Origin: Dyella subtropica | GTDB lineage: Bacteria; Pseudomonadota; Gammaproteobacteria; Xanthomonadales; Rhodanobacteraceae | Direction: 5' to 3' | NCBI RefSeq assembly: GCF_026283965.1 | Contig: NZ_JAPDPD010000004.1 | Coordinates: forward strand, 186,001-250,000 | DNA: 64,000 bases | Shown: in pieces, positions 32,738 to 42,400 of the stretch | Numbering within the stretch: the stretch's first letter is position 1 | How the letters are laid out: every line of letters begins with the position of its first letter | Program-made: the position numbers and the translations under genes | Notes under the pieces: model-generated | What the model saw: the letters and a program-made list of their open reading frames with translations, nothing else | What the model was told of the DNA's origin: nothing | Database searches by the model: none

Positions 32738-34798
32738 ATGACGGTGCGCTTCGATGTGCTTGCTCACATCCAGAATGTGGGGGACGTGCATGCGGGACCC
32801 GGCGAGTACGTCGGGACGCGCGGCACCGGCCTGCGCCTAGAAGGTTTCGCCATCACGCTGGAGCCATGGACGCGCGGCCTGGGCCTGCGCTATCGGGCGG
32901 ATATCCGCGGGCAGGGCGATACCGGCTGGGTGACGGACGGCATGTTCGTCGGTACCCGCGGACAAGGCCGGGCGCTCGAAGGTTTCCGCATCGAGCTGAG
33001 CGGCGAATGTCTGGCCGACTACGACGTGCTCTACATGGCGAACATCAGCGGCGGCGGCGACATCGGGTGGCTGGCCAACGGCGAGTATTGCGGCCTGCGC
33101 GGACAGGGGCGCCATATCGGCGGTCTGGCGATCAGGATCATGCCACGCAGGCCGGACTTCGGGGCGCTGGCGTCCAAGGCGGCCTCACGCAACGGCAAGC
33201 CGCTGGCGATCACGGCCTCGGCATCGCCCCGCAGCACGGGTGTGGCGGTCTCGGCGCTGGACGGCAGCGATCTGCAAACGTGGGACCGCCGCCCGGTACG
33301 GGGTGCGGAGGGGTATGCGCTGATCAATCGGGCGCGGCCGAGCATGTGCATCGCGCGCGGCCCGGGCCCGGAGGCGGTGCTCAAGCACGTGTCGGAAATC
33401 GATACGAACGACCGCTGCGTCTGGCTCGACGACACTGTCCCGGGCGCGTGGAACGCGATCCGTTCGAAGACCGAGCTCGAACTCAAGCTCAACATGCGCG
33501 GCGACCCGCCTTATGCCGATCAGGGTAACGCCTTGATCGTCCATCCCTGGTCGCGCGCGGCGGCGAACGAGTTGTGGCAGCCAAGGAAACTCGGCTGCGA
33601 TCTCATCGGCGGCACCGACGCCGTTGCCCCTAGCGACATCCTGCGCGCCATCTATCGCAGTTGTTACCCCGACCTTTTCAAGGGCGAGTTGACGTTCCAG
33701 TCGACCGACATCGGCAGGATCGCCTTCGATTTGGCCTACGCTCCCATGGTCCGCGTCCCGTCTTCCGATATCCCCGTCGACCCAGCGGATCCTTCATCCC
33801 TGGCGGCTTTCATGGTGGCGTTCGACGGCATCGAGCTTACGGTCGAAGGGGCGGGTGGGGCGTGGACAGCCACGGCTTCCCTGGAGATGCTGGCGAGAGT
33901 CCGTTTCCATACCTATGGGTCGCCGCCGGTCTATATGATGACCCTGGAACTGCGGCAAGGCTTGCTGCGGGTGGAACGGCATCCGGAGGCCGAGGCACGC
34001 CTCAACGAGCTGCTCGTGCCCTGGTTGATCGCGCACTTCAATCTGCAGATTTTTGCTCCCTTGCGCATACCCGTGATCGGACTGCCGGGCAATCAGTTCA
34101 GCGCGCCGGTGGTGACCGTGCAGCCTCCCTGCGTGACGGCAGCCTTCGCCAAGGCGCCTCATGCGACCATTGCACCCCGTCCCACCGCATGGCCGTTTGG
34201 CAGGGCGCTGACGGGAATCGGTACGTCGACGCTGGATACGGTGCTGGGCGAAGTGCTGGCAGGCATCGACGTCTACGACTCGTGGACGTATAAGGATCCC
34301 GGTCGCAGCTTCAACTTGCTCGTCTATTATCGGATCCACCTCGGTAATCCGCGCTTCACCATCTTTCCGTCATCCGGCAACCAGTGCCAGTTGCGCATCG
34401 ATCTGCGCGGCGACGGTGTCTTCGAAATCCGCCACGACTTCAGCCCGCGGGTCTGGAGTGACGGCTACGTCAATTGCAGCGCCCGCCTTACCGTCAAGGA
34501 CGATAAAACGATCGACGTTGTGGTGGAATCGATCGACGCCATTGTGTTCGATTGGAGCGCCGACGGCGAGGTGTACCCCGACGTGATGCTGGCGTTCGGT
34601 GTGGCCACCGGCAAGGTGGCGTCCGATTATCTGCGCGGAAGATCGTTCACGCTCTACACCCCTCCCACGATTAAGGTCGGTATCGCCGGGCGCAACTTTG
34701 AAATCACTCTGCGCGACCTTGAGGTAGGGAGCTTTGCCGATGCGGAGCAGCGGCCGATGGCGCTGGTGACGGGGATGGCGGCGGTCGCGGTGAAGTGA
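32738..34798 (+). CDS. ChW-repeat and ricin-like lectin protein, 686 aa
   Basis: Three repeats of about 45 residues open the protein (about 4-41, 52-87, 98-135), with the pattern (hydrophobic)-A-(H/D/N)-I, G(D)xGW(V/L)xxGxxxGxRGQGxxLEGxxI. This matches the 'clostridial hydrophobic W' (ChW) repeat. A segment at about 140-290 (LQTWDRRP, YALINRARPSMCIARGPG, ALIVHPWSRAAANELWQ) looks like a ricin-type beta-trefoil lectin. The remaining 400 residues are unrecognised and beta-rich. Start MTVRFDVLAHI at 32738 has AGGGGG 9 nt upstream; earlier in-frame starts overlap the preceding gene. No signal peptide is visible. A carbohydrate-binding surface or effector role is an inference. Confidence 0.8.
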   Translation: MTVRFDVLAHIQNVGDVHAGPGEYVGTRGTGLRLEGFAITLEPWTRGLGLRYRADIRGQGDTGWVTDGMFVGTRGQGRALEGFRIELSGECLADYDVLYMANISGGGDIGWLANGEYCGLRGQGRHIGGLAIRIMPRRPDFGALASKAASRNGKPLAITASASPRSTGVAVSALDGSDLQTWDRRPVRGAEGYALINRARPSMCIARGPGPEAVLKHVSEIDTNDRCVWLDDTVPGAWNAIRSKTELELKLNMRGDPPYADQGNALIVHPWSRAAANELWQPRKLGCDLIGGTDAVAPSDILRAIYRSCYPDLFKGELTFQSTDIGRIAFDLAYAPMVRVPSSDIPVDPADPSSLAAFMVAFDGIELTVEGAGGAWTATASLEMLARVRFHTYGSPPVYMMTLELRQGLLRVERHPEAEARLNELLVPWLIAHFNLQIFAPLRIPVIGLPGNQFSAPVVTVQPPCVTAAFAKAPHATIAPRPTAWPFGRALTGIGTSTLDTVLGEVLAGIDVYDSWTYKDPGRSFNLLVYYRIHLGNPRFTIFPSSGNQCQLRIDLRGDGVFEIRHDFSPRVWSDGYVNCSARLTVKDDKTIDVVVESIDAIVFDWSADGEVYPDVMLAFGVATGKVASDYLRGRSFTLYTPPTIKVGIAGRNFEITLRDLEVGSFADAEQRPMALVTGMAAVAVK

Positions 34799-34875
34799 CG
34801 CCGCGCGTTGCCGTTCACGCCTCCATCCGGGCCGCGATGAGAGGTCTGGTAGCCAATCACTGATGCAGAAGGATA

Positions 34876-35420
34876 AAGGGGTCAGAGACTGAGGTATCCC
34901 CACGTTTCCGCTGCAAAGTTGCCAGGAATTTCAGGCAATTCGTATAGAAGGCGCACGCATGACGAGATGCTTCGCAAGGCGACTAAGCCAAAAGGAAGCG
35001 CCCGCCATGCGTGCCACCGAAGTTTTGCAAAGCCGCCTGCACGACGCACTCAGTTCGATGCACGCGTTACGTTCGCAAGCGTTGCATCGTATCGTTACGG
35101 TGAAGCCTTCGGAGACAGCCTCACGCGCAAAGGACACCGAATCGAGATCCTTCTTCTGCTCAGCGCTATGGCTGCCCTCGCCGCATGGATTGTCGGCACC
35201 GCATGCGAATCGATCGGCCTTCAGCAGTGGCTGTCGCCGCGGCCAAGCGAGCGGCGACTGTACTCAGTGATGCGGCTAGGACGAGAAGCCCTTGTCATGT
35301 CGTGGCCGTTCCCTAGCGTACGAGAACTCATCCGGCGGCTGCGATATCCAGAGGCCGATCTACTCCAAGAGCTTGTTTTACCAGTGTGAAACGTGGAGAT
35401 ACCTCAGTCTCTGACCTCTT
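34876..35420. mobile_element. Internally deleted IS4-like element with 32-bp inverted repeats
   Basis: The ends at 34876-34907 and 35389-35420 are inverted repeats (left begins AAGGGGTCAGAGACTGAGG) with about two mismatches in 32 bases. Between them lie only the two ends of a transposase gene. The element is about 545 bp, too short to be autonomous. No target-site duplication is obvious by eye. Confidence 0.7.
35007..35389 (+). pseudogene. IS4-family transposase remnant (N- and C-termini joined out of frame)
   Basis: From 35007 one frame encodes MRATEVLQSRLHDALSSMHA, which resembles the start of IS4-type transposases. Near 35095 the similarity stops. A different frame then gives GHRIEILLLLSAMAALAAWI and the rest of a typical C-terminal end, to the stop at 35389. 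The whole DDE catalytic core is absent, so the gene is dead and the frame change marks the deletion joint. Confidence 0.7.
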
Positions 35421-35451
35421 GTTTCCATGCCTCACTATAAAAAGTTCGTCG

Positions 35452-38400
35452 CTACGCCACCTTGTCGCGGAGCCCTCGATCGGCTTCCGTATTCGCTGCT
35501 GATTTGGCATTGCCGCCCTTCAGTACTTTCAGCAAGCCGGCAACGCGCATGACATCCGGCGTATCGAAACCTTCACGGCAGCGGTCGTAGACGCGTTGAA
35601 GCAACTCCAGCGACACATCATTCCGTTCACATGGCAATAGGGCCAGATCGGCAGCCACGCGCAGTTCGAGGATCAGGGCATTTTGCTGTTGTGCCAACTT
35701 CAGCGCGCGAACCAGTAACGCTTTTGCATCGTCTTCGCGCGCGGTATCCAGCGCCATGATGCAGGCAGCTTGCTGGCGCAGGAATTCCGGCAGCATGTGG
35801 AGGTCTTCGTACGCTTCGGCGCGGGCGATCGTTTCTTCGATGCAGGCTAGCGCTTCGGTGAAGTGACCGAGGCGGAGCAGGGCGTCGGTCAAGAAGGAGC
35901 GGAAGGTGACCACCACCAACGGCATGGCAATCATCGCAGCCTGAATGCTGCCGCGAATATCGTCCAGGGCCTGCTCGTCACCGCGTACGGCGCGTGCCCA
36001 GCCCAGCGTGCCGGTCGCGACGGCGGACCATAACGCCATACCATGCTCATTGGCCAGTTGCACCGATTCCAGCAGAAGGAGTTCGGCTTCGTCGGCATCG
36101 CCGATGTGACGTTGCAGTTGAGCGGCGAACGTCAGTGCGAACGCAAGCGAGTGCGCGTGACCAAGCTGGCGGGCATCGGCCACGGCTTGCCCCATCTGCC
36201 TGCGGGCCTCGTCGGGCCGCCCTCGAAAGCAGAGGGTCCAGGCCAGGAAGCAGCGGCTGAAGTTGCGGCAGTCTTCGCCGTACCAGGCGACAAGCTGCTC
36301 GCCCTGCACGCTACTCGGCGCCGCAATCGCACGCTCCAGATGACGGGCTGCATCGTCATGGCGCCCCAGCCAGAACAGGTTGTTGCCGTATGCGTAGTCC
36401 GCGATCACCTGATGGAATGGATCGCCCGACGCACGTGCGATGCGCTCCAGCCGTTCGGCCAGTTCCACTGGCGCCGAGGTGACGCGATCGGTAATGCCGC
36501 CTTGCCACAGGCCAAATATCACCGGGAAGGTTGTCGCATCGTCCTCGACGTCGCGGATCAGTGCCACGGCTCGCGTGAACACCTGTTTCGCCTCCTGCGA
36601 ACCGTAACCCTGCATGGCTACATAAACGCTACCGAGACCGACCTGCAACGCAAGCTCCAGCCGCGCGCGTTCGCGCTCGCTGCGCAATTGCGGAAGCAAC
36701 GCCAGACCGGCCTCGAAATGATGTGCAGCTTCGCGGTCGGCCGAGCGGCGCGCGGCCCAGCGCCCGGCCTTGAGCCACAACTCGATCGCTTCGGCCGCTT
36801 CCCCCGCCAGTGCAAGGTGCTGCGCAAGAATTTCGGGTTGATTTTCCACCAACGCGGAAAACCCTGCGCGAAGCCCCTGGGCAATGCGCTTGTGATTGGC
36901 TACTCGGCCGTTACGTGTCAGCGACTGATAGGCGGCATCCTGGATCAGTGCATGCTTGAACTGATACGTGCCGTTGCCCGTGGCCAGGATCAGTCCGGCG
37001 TGCTGTAACGCATTCAATGCATGCTGCAGGCTTGGGCCTTTGAGCGGAGACAGCCATTGCAGCAGATTCAGGCTGAAATCCCGCCCCAAGGTAGCGGCCA
37101 GCTGGGCTGTGGCCTTGGCGTCAGGGCCTTTGCTATCCAGGCGAGCCGCGAGCAATTCCTGCAAGGTCAGCGATGCATGAGGGGCCTGCGCATGCGCTTC
37201 CGCTTGCGCATTCATGCGCGCCATTTCTTCCACGTAAAGGGGGATGCCGTCGGACCACGCCACGATCTGCTCGATGGTCTTGGACGGCAAATCGGCTTCG
37301 AGCCGGCGCACGAGATCCATCGCTTGTGCGTTCGACAAGGGCGGCAAGTCAAGCGTCGCCCTGGCGTGCTGCCATTCGCAGTCCGGTCGGCTGGTCAGCA
37401 ACGTCAGCATGGGGGCGGCGGTGGGCTGCAGAACATGCGAAGCCAGTACGTCGAGCGTGGAGGGGTCGCACCAGTGCAAATCTTCCACGATCAGCAGCGC
37501 TGGTTTGCCGTTCCCCAGTGTCTCCAGCAAGGCAAGCAGCAGTTGGAACGTCTTCTCGCGTTGCTTGAGTGGGGTCAGGGTGAGTTCGCAGCCGGCATCA
37601 CCTTCGCCCAGATGCAGCACGTCGGTCAGCAGCGATAACGCTTCGCGCACCGGCACAGCGTTGTGCATCGTCGGGAACGTGCGAAGGGCATCCGCCATCT
37701 TGTCGCGCTTTTGCTCCAGTGTATCGGCTTCGACGAAACCTGCGAGCGTCGTGAACAGCGCCAGCAGGGGATGGAAGGGTGTGCTGCTGAACTCGGGCAG
37801 GCAGCGCAGCTCGAAGATGGCCAAAGATTCATCGGCCAATTGATCGCGCAGGCTGCGTACCAGGCGCGACTTGCCGATACCCGCATCGCCACGGATCAGC
37901 AGGTTGGAACGATGGCCTTGCCTGGCTTCTTGCCACAGGCCCAACAGCGTCGCCAATTCCGCTTCGCGGCCTACCAAGGGACTGAGGCTGATTGCCGAAT
38001 CCAGGCGATTGTCGGCGCCGGTTTCTCCTTCTATGCGGAATACCGCCATCGACTTTTCGGTGTCCGCGCGGCCTAGTGATCCTTGCGATTGAAGATGAAA
38101 GTAGCCGCGCACCAAGTGCTGGGTGGGTTCGCTGACGACCACCTGCCCGGGCAGAGCCTTCTCCGTCAGCCTTATCGCGTGACCGGAAGCGATGCCGGCT
38201 GCGTCGGGTTCATCGGACTGCGCGTGCGTGATGACGATGCCGGTATGAATGCCGATCCGCGCCGCGACCGAACCTTCGATCTGGCGGCAGATGGATAAAG
38301 CGGTGTGCACTGCTGCCAGTGCGGCGTTCTCTCGCGCAAGCGGTAGCCCGAAATAGGCGAGTAGACGATTGCCGTGCGACATCACCCGATGGCCTGACCC

Positions 38401-39333
38401 TGACGCCAACATGGCCTGGCAGCGCAAGCGAGGTTGCGCCAATGCATCTGCGATGGCATCGACATCTTCTTCGCCGGGAACCTCCAATTCGCAGCACAGG
38501 ATCGTTACCAGCCGTCGCTCTGCAATGGCCTTGACTGGCAGTTCGTGGGCGGGAGCTGTCAGCGCGGCGAGCGATCCGCTTTGTATCAATGCGTGCAGGT
38601 GCTGCGTCTCGGGTTCCGGCGTCAGCCCCAATTCCCGCTCCAACGTCCAGCGGCAGGTCTCGTAATGGGCTAGCGCCGCTGCGGTGCGGCCGCTCAGCGC
38701 CAGCAGTCGCATGACATGGCGATGGGCGGATTCGTTCCAGGCATCCAATGCCAGGATGCGCCGGGCGTGCATCAGCGCCCGATCGAGCTGGCCTGCCGTC
38801 TCGGAGTGGTGGCGCAACCGGTCCAGCAGCGCCAGCGCCTGCTGCAGCATGTGCTGGCGCCGAACCTCCAGCCATTCCTCGAACTCAGGACTATCAGGGA
38901 GGGACAAGCCGTCGAGGAACTCGCCTTGATACAGCGCGGCACCGTGCTCCATGCGCGCAATGGCCGATTCGTATCCCGAGTCGTGCGGCACAGCCCGTTC
39001 GTTGGCCGCCGACAGGAACACTTCGGTGTCCAGCCATAGGCTGTAGTGCGGATTGAGCCGTAGCAGATTGCGCTCGGCGATCAAGGCAGTCGCATGGCCG
39101 GCCTGTTCCAGGCTGGACCGCAGGTTCGAAACGAGCTGACGCAGGTAACCCGCCGATCTGGCCGTGAACAGCTCGCCGAGCTTTTCCCGAGTGTGCCAGC
39201 CGTTTTCCAGGGCGAGGTAGGCCAGCAGCCCCCGTCCTTTGCGATAGGAAGGACCGCCGGCCGGCACGCCGTCGATCTCCATTCGCCATCCGCCCAATAC
39301 CCACATCCGTGCCTGAGGCTTTGTCTCTTGCAT
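35452..39333 (-). CDS. BTAD / cyclase-like / AAA-ATPase / TPR transcriptional regulator, 1293 aa
   Basis: Domains in order (approximate residues): winged-helix DNA-binding part (10-95), BTAD helical repeats (100-245, ending LTPEPETQHLHALI), class III nucleotide-cyclase-like domain (265-415), AAA/NACHT-like ATPase (440-650; Walker A GDAGIGKSRL near 484, Walker B LLIVEDLHW near 617), then TPR-like repeats to the end. The cyclase part lacks the metal-binding Asp residues: VTILCCELE replaces the usual F-x-D-I, and SHGNRLLAYFG replaces G-D-G. It is probably a ligand or protein sensor and not an enzyme. Start MQETKPQARMW at 39333 is preferred, since the frame upstream overlaps the autotransporter gene. 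It is divergent from that gene and is its likely regulator. Confidence 0.86.
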   Translation of the reverse strand: MQETKPQARMWVLGGWRMEIDGVPAGGPSYRKGRGLLAYLALENGWHTREKLGELFTARSAGYLRQLVSNLRSSLEQAGHATALIAERNLLRLNPHYSLWLDTEVFLSAANERAVPHDSGYESAIARMEHGAALYQGEFLDGLSLPDSPEFEEWLEVRRQHMLQQALALLDRLRHHSETAGQLDRALMHARRILALDAWNESAHRHVMRLLALSGRTAAALAHYETCRWTLERELGLTPEPETQHLHALIQSGSLAALTAPAHELPVKAIAERRLVTILCCELEVPGEEDVDAIADALAQPRLRCQAMLASGSGHRVMSHGNRLLAYFGLPLARENAALAAVHTALSICRQIEGSVAARIGIHTGIVITHAQSDEPDAAGIASGHAIRLTEKALPGQVVVSEPTQHLVRGYFHLQSQGSLGRADTEKSMAVFRIEGETGADNRLDSAISLSPLVGREAELATLLGLWQEARQGHRSNLLIRGDAGIGKSRLVRSLRDQLADESLAIFELRCLPEFSSTPFHPLLALFTTLAGFVEADTLEQKRDKMADALRTFPTMHNAVPVREALSLLTDVLHLGEGDAGCELTLTPLKQREKTFQLLLALLETLGNGKPALLIVEDLHWCDPSTLDVLASHVLQPTAAPMLTLLTSRPDCEWQHARATLDLPPLSNAQAMDLVRRLEADLPSKTIEQIVAWSDGIPLYVEEMARMNAQAEAHAQAPHASLTLQELLAARLDSKGPDAKATAQLAATLGRDFSLNLLQWLSPLKGPSLQHALNALQHAGLILATGNGTYQFKHALIQDAAYQSLTRNGRVANHKRIAQGLRAGFSALVENQPEILAQHLALAGEAAEAIELWLKAGRWAARRSADREAAHHFEAGLALLPQLRSERERARLELALQVGLGSVYVAMQGYGSQEAKQVFTRAVALIRDVEDDATTFPVIFGLWQGGITDRVTSAPVELAERLERIARASGDPFHQVIADYAYGNNLFWLGRHDDAARHLERAIAAPSSVQGEQLVAWYGEDCRNFSRCFLAWTLCFRGRPDEARRQMGQAVADARQLGHAHSLAFALTFAAQLQRHIGDADEAELLLLESVQLANEHGMALWSAVATGTLGWARAVRGDEQALDDIRGSIQAAMIAMPLVVVTFRSFLTDALLRLGHFTEALACIEETIARAEAYEDLHMLPEFLRQQAACIMALDTAREDDAKALLVRALKLAQQQNALILELRVAADLALLPCERNDVSLELLQRVYDRCREGFDTPDVMRVAGLLKVLKGGNAKSAANTEADRGLRDKVA

Positions 39334-39372
39334 ATCCGCGGGGCCCCTGTTCCCCGCCTTCCTTCTTAATCC

Positions 39373-39393
39373 CTGTGACGCCTCTGTGACGCC
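39373..39393. promoter_or_regulatory. Two CTGTGACGCC direct repeats with 11-bp period
   Basis: CTGTGACGCC at 39373 and again at 39384 lie in the 99-bp gap between the BTAD regulator and the autotransporter. SARP/BTAD regulators bind direct repeats with 11-bp phasing, so this may be the operator of the neighbouring regulator. A TTGACA follows at 39399, but no -10 fits before the ATG. Confidence 0.5.
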
Positions 39394-39432
39394 CTGCTTT
39401 GACAATCCGCGCCGCAAAAACAGGGAAATCCA

Positions 39433-42400
39433 ATGAACCGCGTCTATCGAATCGTTTTCAATCGCAATCTTGGCATACCGCAGGTCGTCTCGGAATTGGG
39501 TTGCAGCACGCAGGCTGGTGGTGACGCCCGTCACGCGAGCAGTGGCCGTGTGCACCGACCGGCGCGCATCGCGATCGCGATCGCGGCGGCGTTTGCAATG
39601 ACGACCGGTATGCCGGGCGCGGCATGGGCGACGACGTTCACCGGCGCGGCTGGGCTTGTCGGTTCGGCGGGCACCGCGCGCAATGAGCCGCCAGGCAACT
39701 GGGGCGTCGGTGGCTCCGGCGGTAATGCGGCAGCGCAAGGCGGAACTTCGCCCGCGGCGGGGGCTTCCGGCGGAGATATGTATAACGGCGGCGGCCAAGG
39801 TACCGCCGGCAGCGGTGGCGGCGGCGGTGGCGGTTCGTATACCCCTTACACCCTGTATGCCGGTGGTGCCGGTGGCGCCGCTTACCAAGGTTGGGCAGCC
39901 GGCGGTGCGGGTGGTACTGGCGGCGCCGGTGGCGGCGGAGGAGGTGGTGGTGGCGGCGGTTATGCCGGTGCTTACCTTGGGACGGCATCGTCCTCGCCCG
40001 TCTCAATCGCCGATTCATACGTCGGCGGTGCGGGTGGTGCGGGCGGCAGCGCCAGCAGTGGCAACTCGACGGCATCAGGCGGTGGCGGTGGCTCTGGCGG
40101 CGACGGACTGGCTGGCAGCGGTTTCAACCTCACCGTGCAATCCGGTACCAGCGCCACGGGCGGCAACGGTGGCAACGGCGGATCGAGCGGCGGCGCAGGT
40201 GCGGTGGGAGCCATCGGTGGAGTCGGTGGGCTCGGCGGTACGGGTGGCGATGGCGTTGGCGGCTCCGGTTTCACGTTGACGAGCCAGGCCACCATCACCG
40301 GCGGCAATGGTGGTAATGGCGGCGCAGCAGGTGGCCCAGGCGGGGCAACCGGCGGCAACGGCGGTACGGGCGGCGCCGGCGTTGCGGGATCGGCGATGAC
40401 CGTGATGAATACCGGCGCCATCACCGGCGGCAATGGTGGTAATGGCGGTGCCGCCGGTAGTGGCGTGGGTGGTGTGGCAGGAGCAGGAGGCGCGGGTGTC
40501 GCTGCGTCGGGCCTTTCGACCATCATCAACGCCGGCACCATTTCGGGTGGATTCGGAAATAGCGGAGCCGGCGCGCAGGCGGCTGCCGTGAATTTCACCG
40601 GCGGCGGCAATACCTTGGCGCTGCAAGCGGGTTCCACCTTGAACGGCAATGCCGTCAGCGCCGGTGGCGATACGTTGGCGCTGGGCGGTACAGCGAGCGG
40701 CAGCTTTGACCTCACCAACGTGGTTTCGACGCAGTCCGGAACGCTCAGCGGCACCCAGTACATCGGGTTCGGCACGTTGCAAAAGACCGGTTCGTCCACC
40801 TGGACAGTGACCGGCACCAACAGCAGCGGGGCAGGCTGGGTGCTCAATTCAGGCGTGCTGTCGGTGTCATCGACCAACGGCGCCGAGCTTGGTCCATCCG
40901 TGACGTTCAACGGCGGCACGCTCAATTTCACCAATAGCAGTGCGGCGGCTTACGTCGGCAACATCGTGGTCGGCAGCAACGGCGGCACACTCAACGCCGA
41001 CGGCGGCAATCCGATGAACTTCGCCAGCAACCAAGTCGCGCTCACCGGTGCGATCTCGGGCAGCGGACAGTTGGTGATCAACGCCGATCCGGCGAGCTCG
41101 AACGGCTTGGTCCTGCTCAGTGGCAGCGGCGGCACGCAATCGGTGGGAACCCTTACCGCCGACAATGGCATCGTGCAGATCGGCGATGGCAGAAACGCGG
41201 CCAGCGTGTCGGTCGGCGACCTCAACATCAATGGGGCCACCGAACTGAGCGTGTCCCACAGGGCGGTGCTGGCGGTGAACGGCGCGATCAACGCCGCCCC
41301 GACGTCCACCTTCTCCGTCAACGGCGAACTCGACGTGGCCGCGAGCACGGCGATCGGCGCCCAGGTGGGAGTCAATGGCGGCGGAACCATTTCGGTCGGC
41401 TCCGGCGCAACGTTGAATCTTCAACAAGGCTTCTACGGAGAAGGCTTCCTCACCGTGGCCGGCAGCGGCACGCTGCTCGACAATGGTGCTTCCAGCAACA
41501 TCATGGGCATGACGATCAACCGCGGCGCGACGTTGCAGGTCGGTAGCGGCGGTACGTCCGATGCCATCAATCTGTCCCCGTTCGGCGGTCCGTTCGGTGG
41601 CATGAACGACAATGGCACGCTGGCGTGGAATCACTCCGACCAGGCCAATCCAGGATGGTCGATCAACGGCAGTGGCGCGCTGATCCAGGAAGGCACCGGC
41701 ACCCTGACCTTGAACCAGACCAACGCCTATACCGGCGGCACCTGGGTGAATGGCGGGAGATTGTCGGTGGCCTCCACCGGCAGCCTCGGCACGGGCGCAG
41801 TGGTCATTGCCAGCGGCGCCGAAGTCGATTTCGCCAACGCATCGCAGCAGATCGCATCGCTCAACGGCGCCGGCGCGCTCCAGCTCAGCGGCACCGCGCT
41901 CAACATCACGGATAACAGTGCGAGCGTGTTTTCCGGATCGATCGGCGGCAACGGTTCGTTGAGCTACAGCGGCAGCGGAGCGCTGATGTTCGATGGCAAC
42001 AGCAGTGCCTTCAACGGCAGCACGACGGTGGCGAACGGCACGCTGGTCGTTGGCAGCGCGGCCGGCAACGGTGCAACGCTGGGCGGCAACGTCACGGTGG
42101 ACAGCGGCGCGACACTGCGCGGTCACGGCACCATCGGCGGTAGCGTCAATGTGTTGAATGGCGGGTATCTGGCGCCAGGCCATTCCATCGGCACGCTCAC
42201 CATTAATGGCGATCTCAACCTGGCACAAGGCAGCGTGCTGAACTACGACTTCGGCACGCCGGGTGCGAATTTCCAGACGACCGGTACCGGCGACAGCGTG
42301 CACGTGGGCGGCAACCTCTCGCTCAACGGCGCCACGCTCAACGTCAGCGACGTCGGCGGCATGGGGCCGGGTTTGTATAGCGTGCTCACCTACGGCGGCG

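Noticed and set aside
38100-38520. Active adenylate/guanylate cyclase
   Set aside because: The two metal-binding Asp positions are replaced, so only the fold is claimed.
39399-39404. TTGACA as a -35 box for the autotransporter
   Set aside because: A 17-bp spaced -10 would fall on the ribosome site just before the ATG, and no TATAAT-like hexamer is there.
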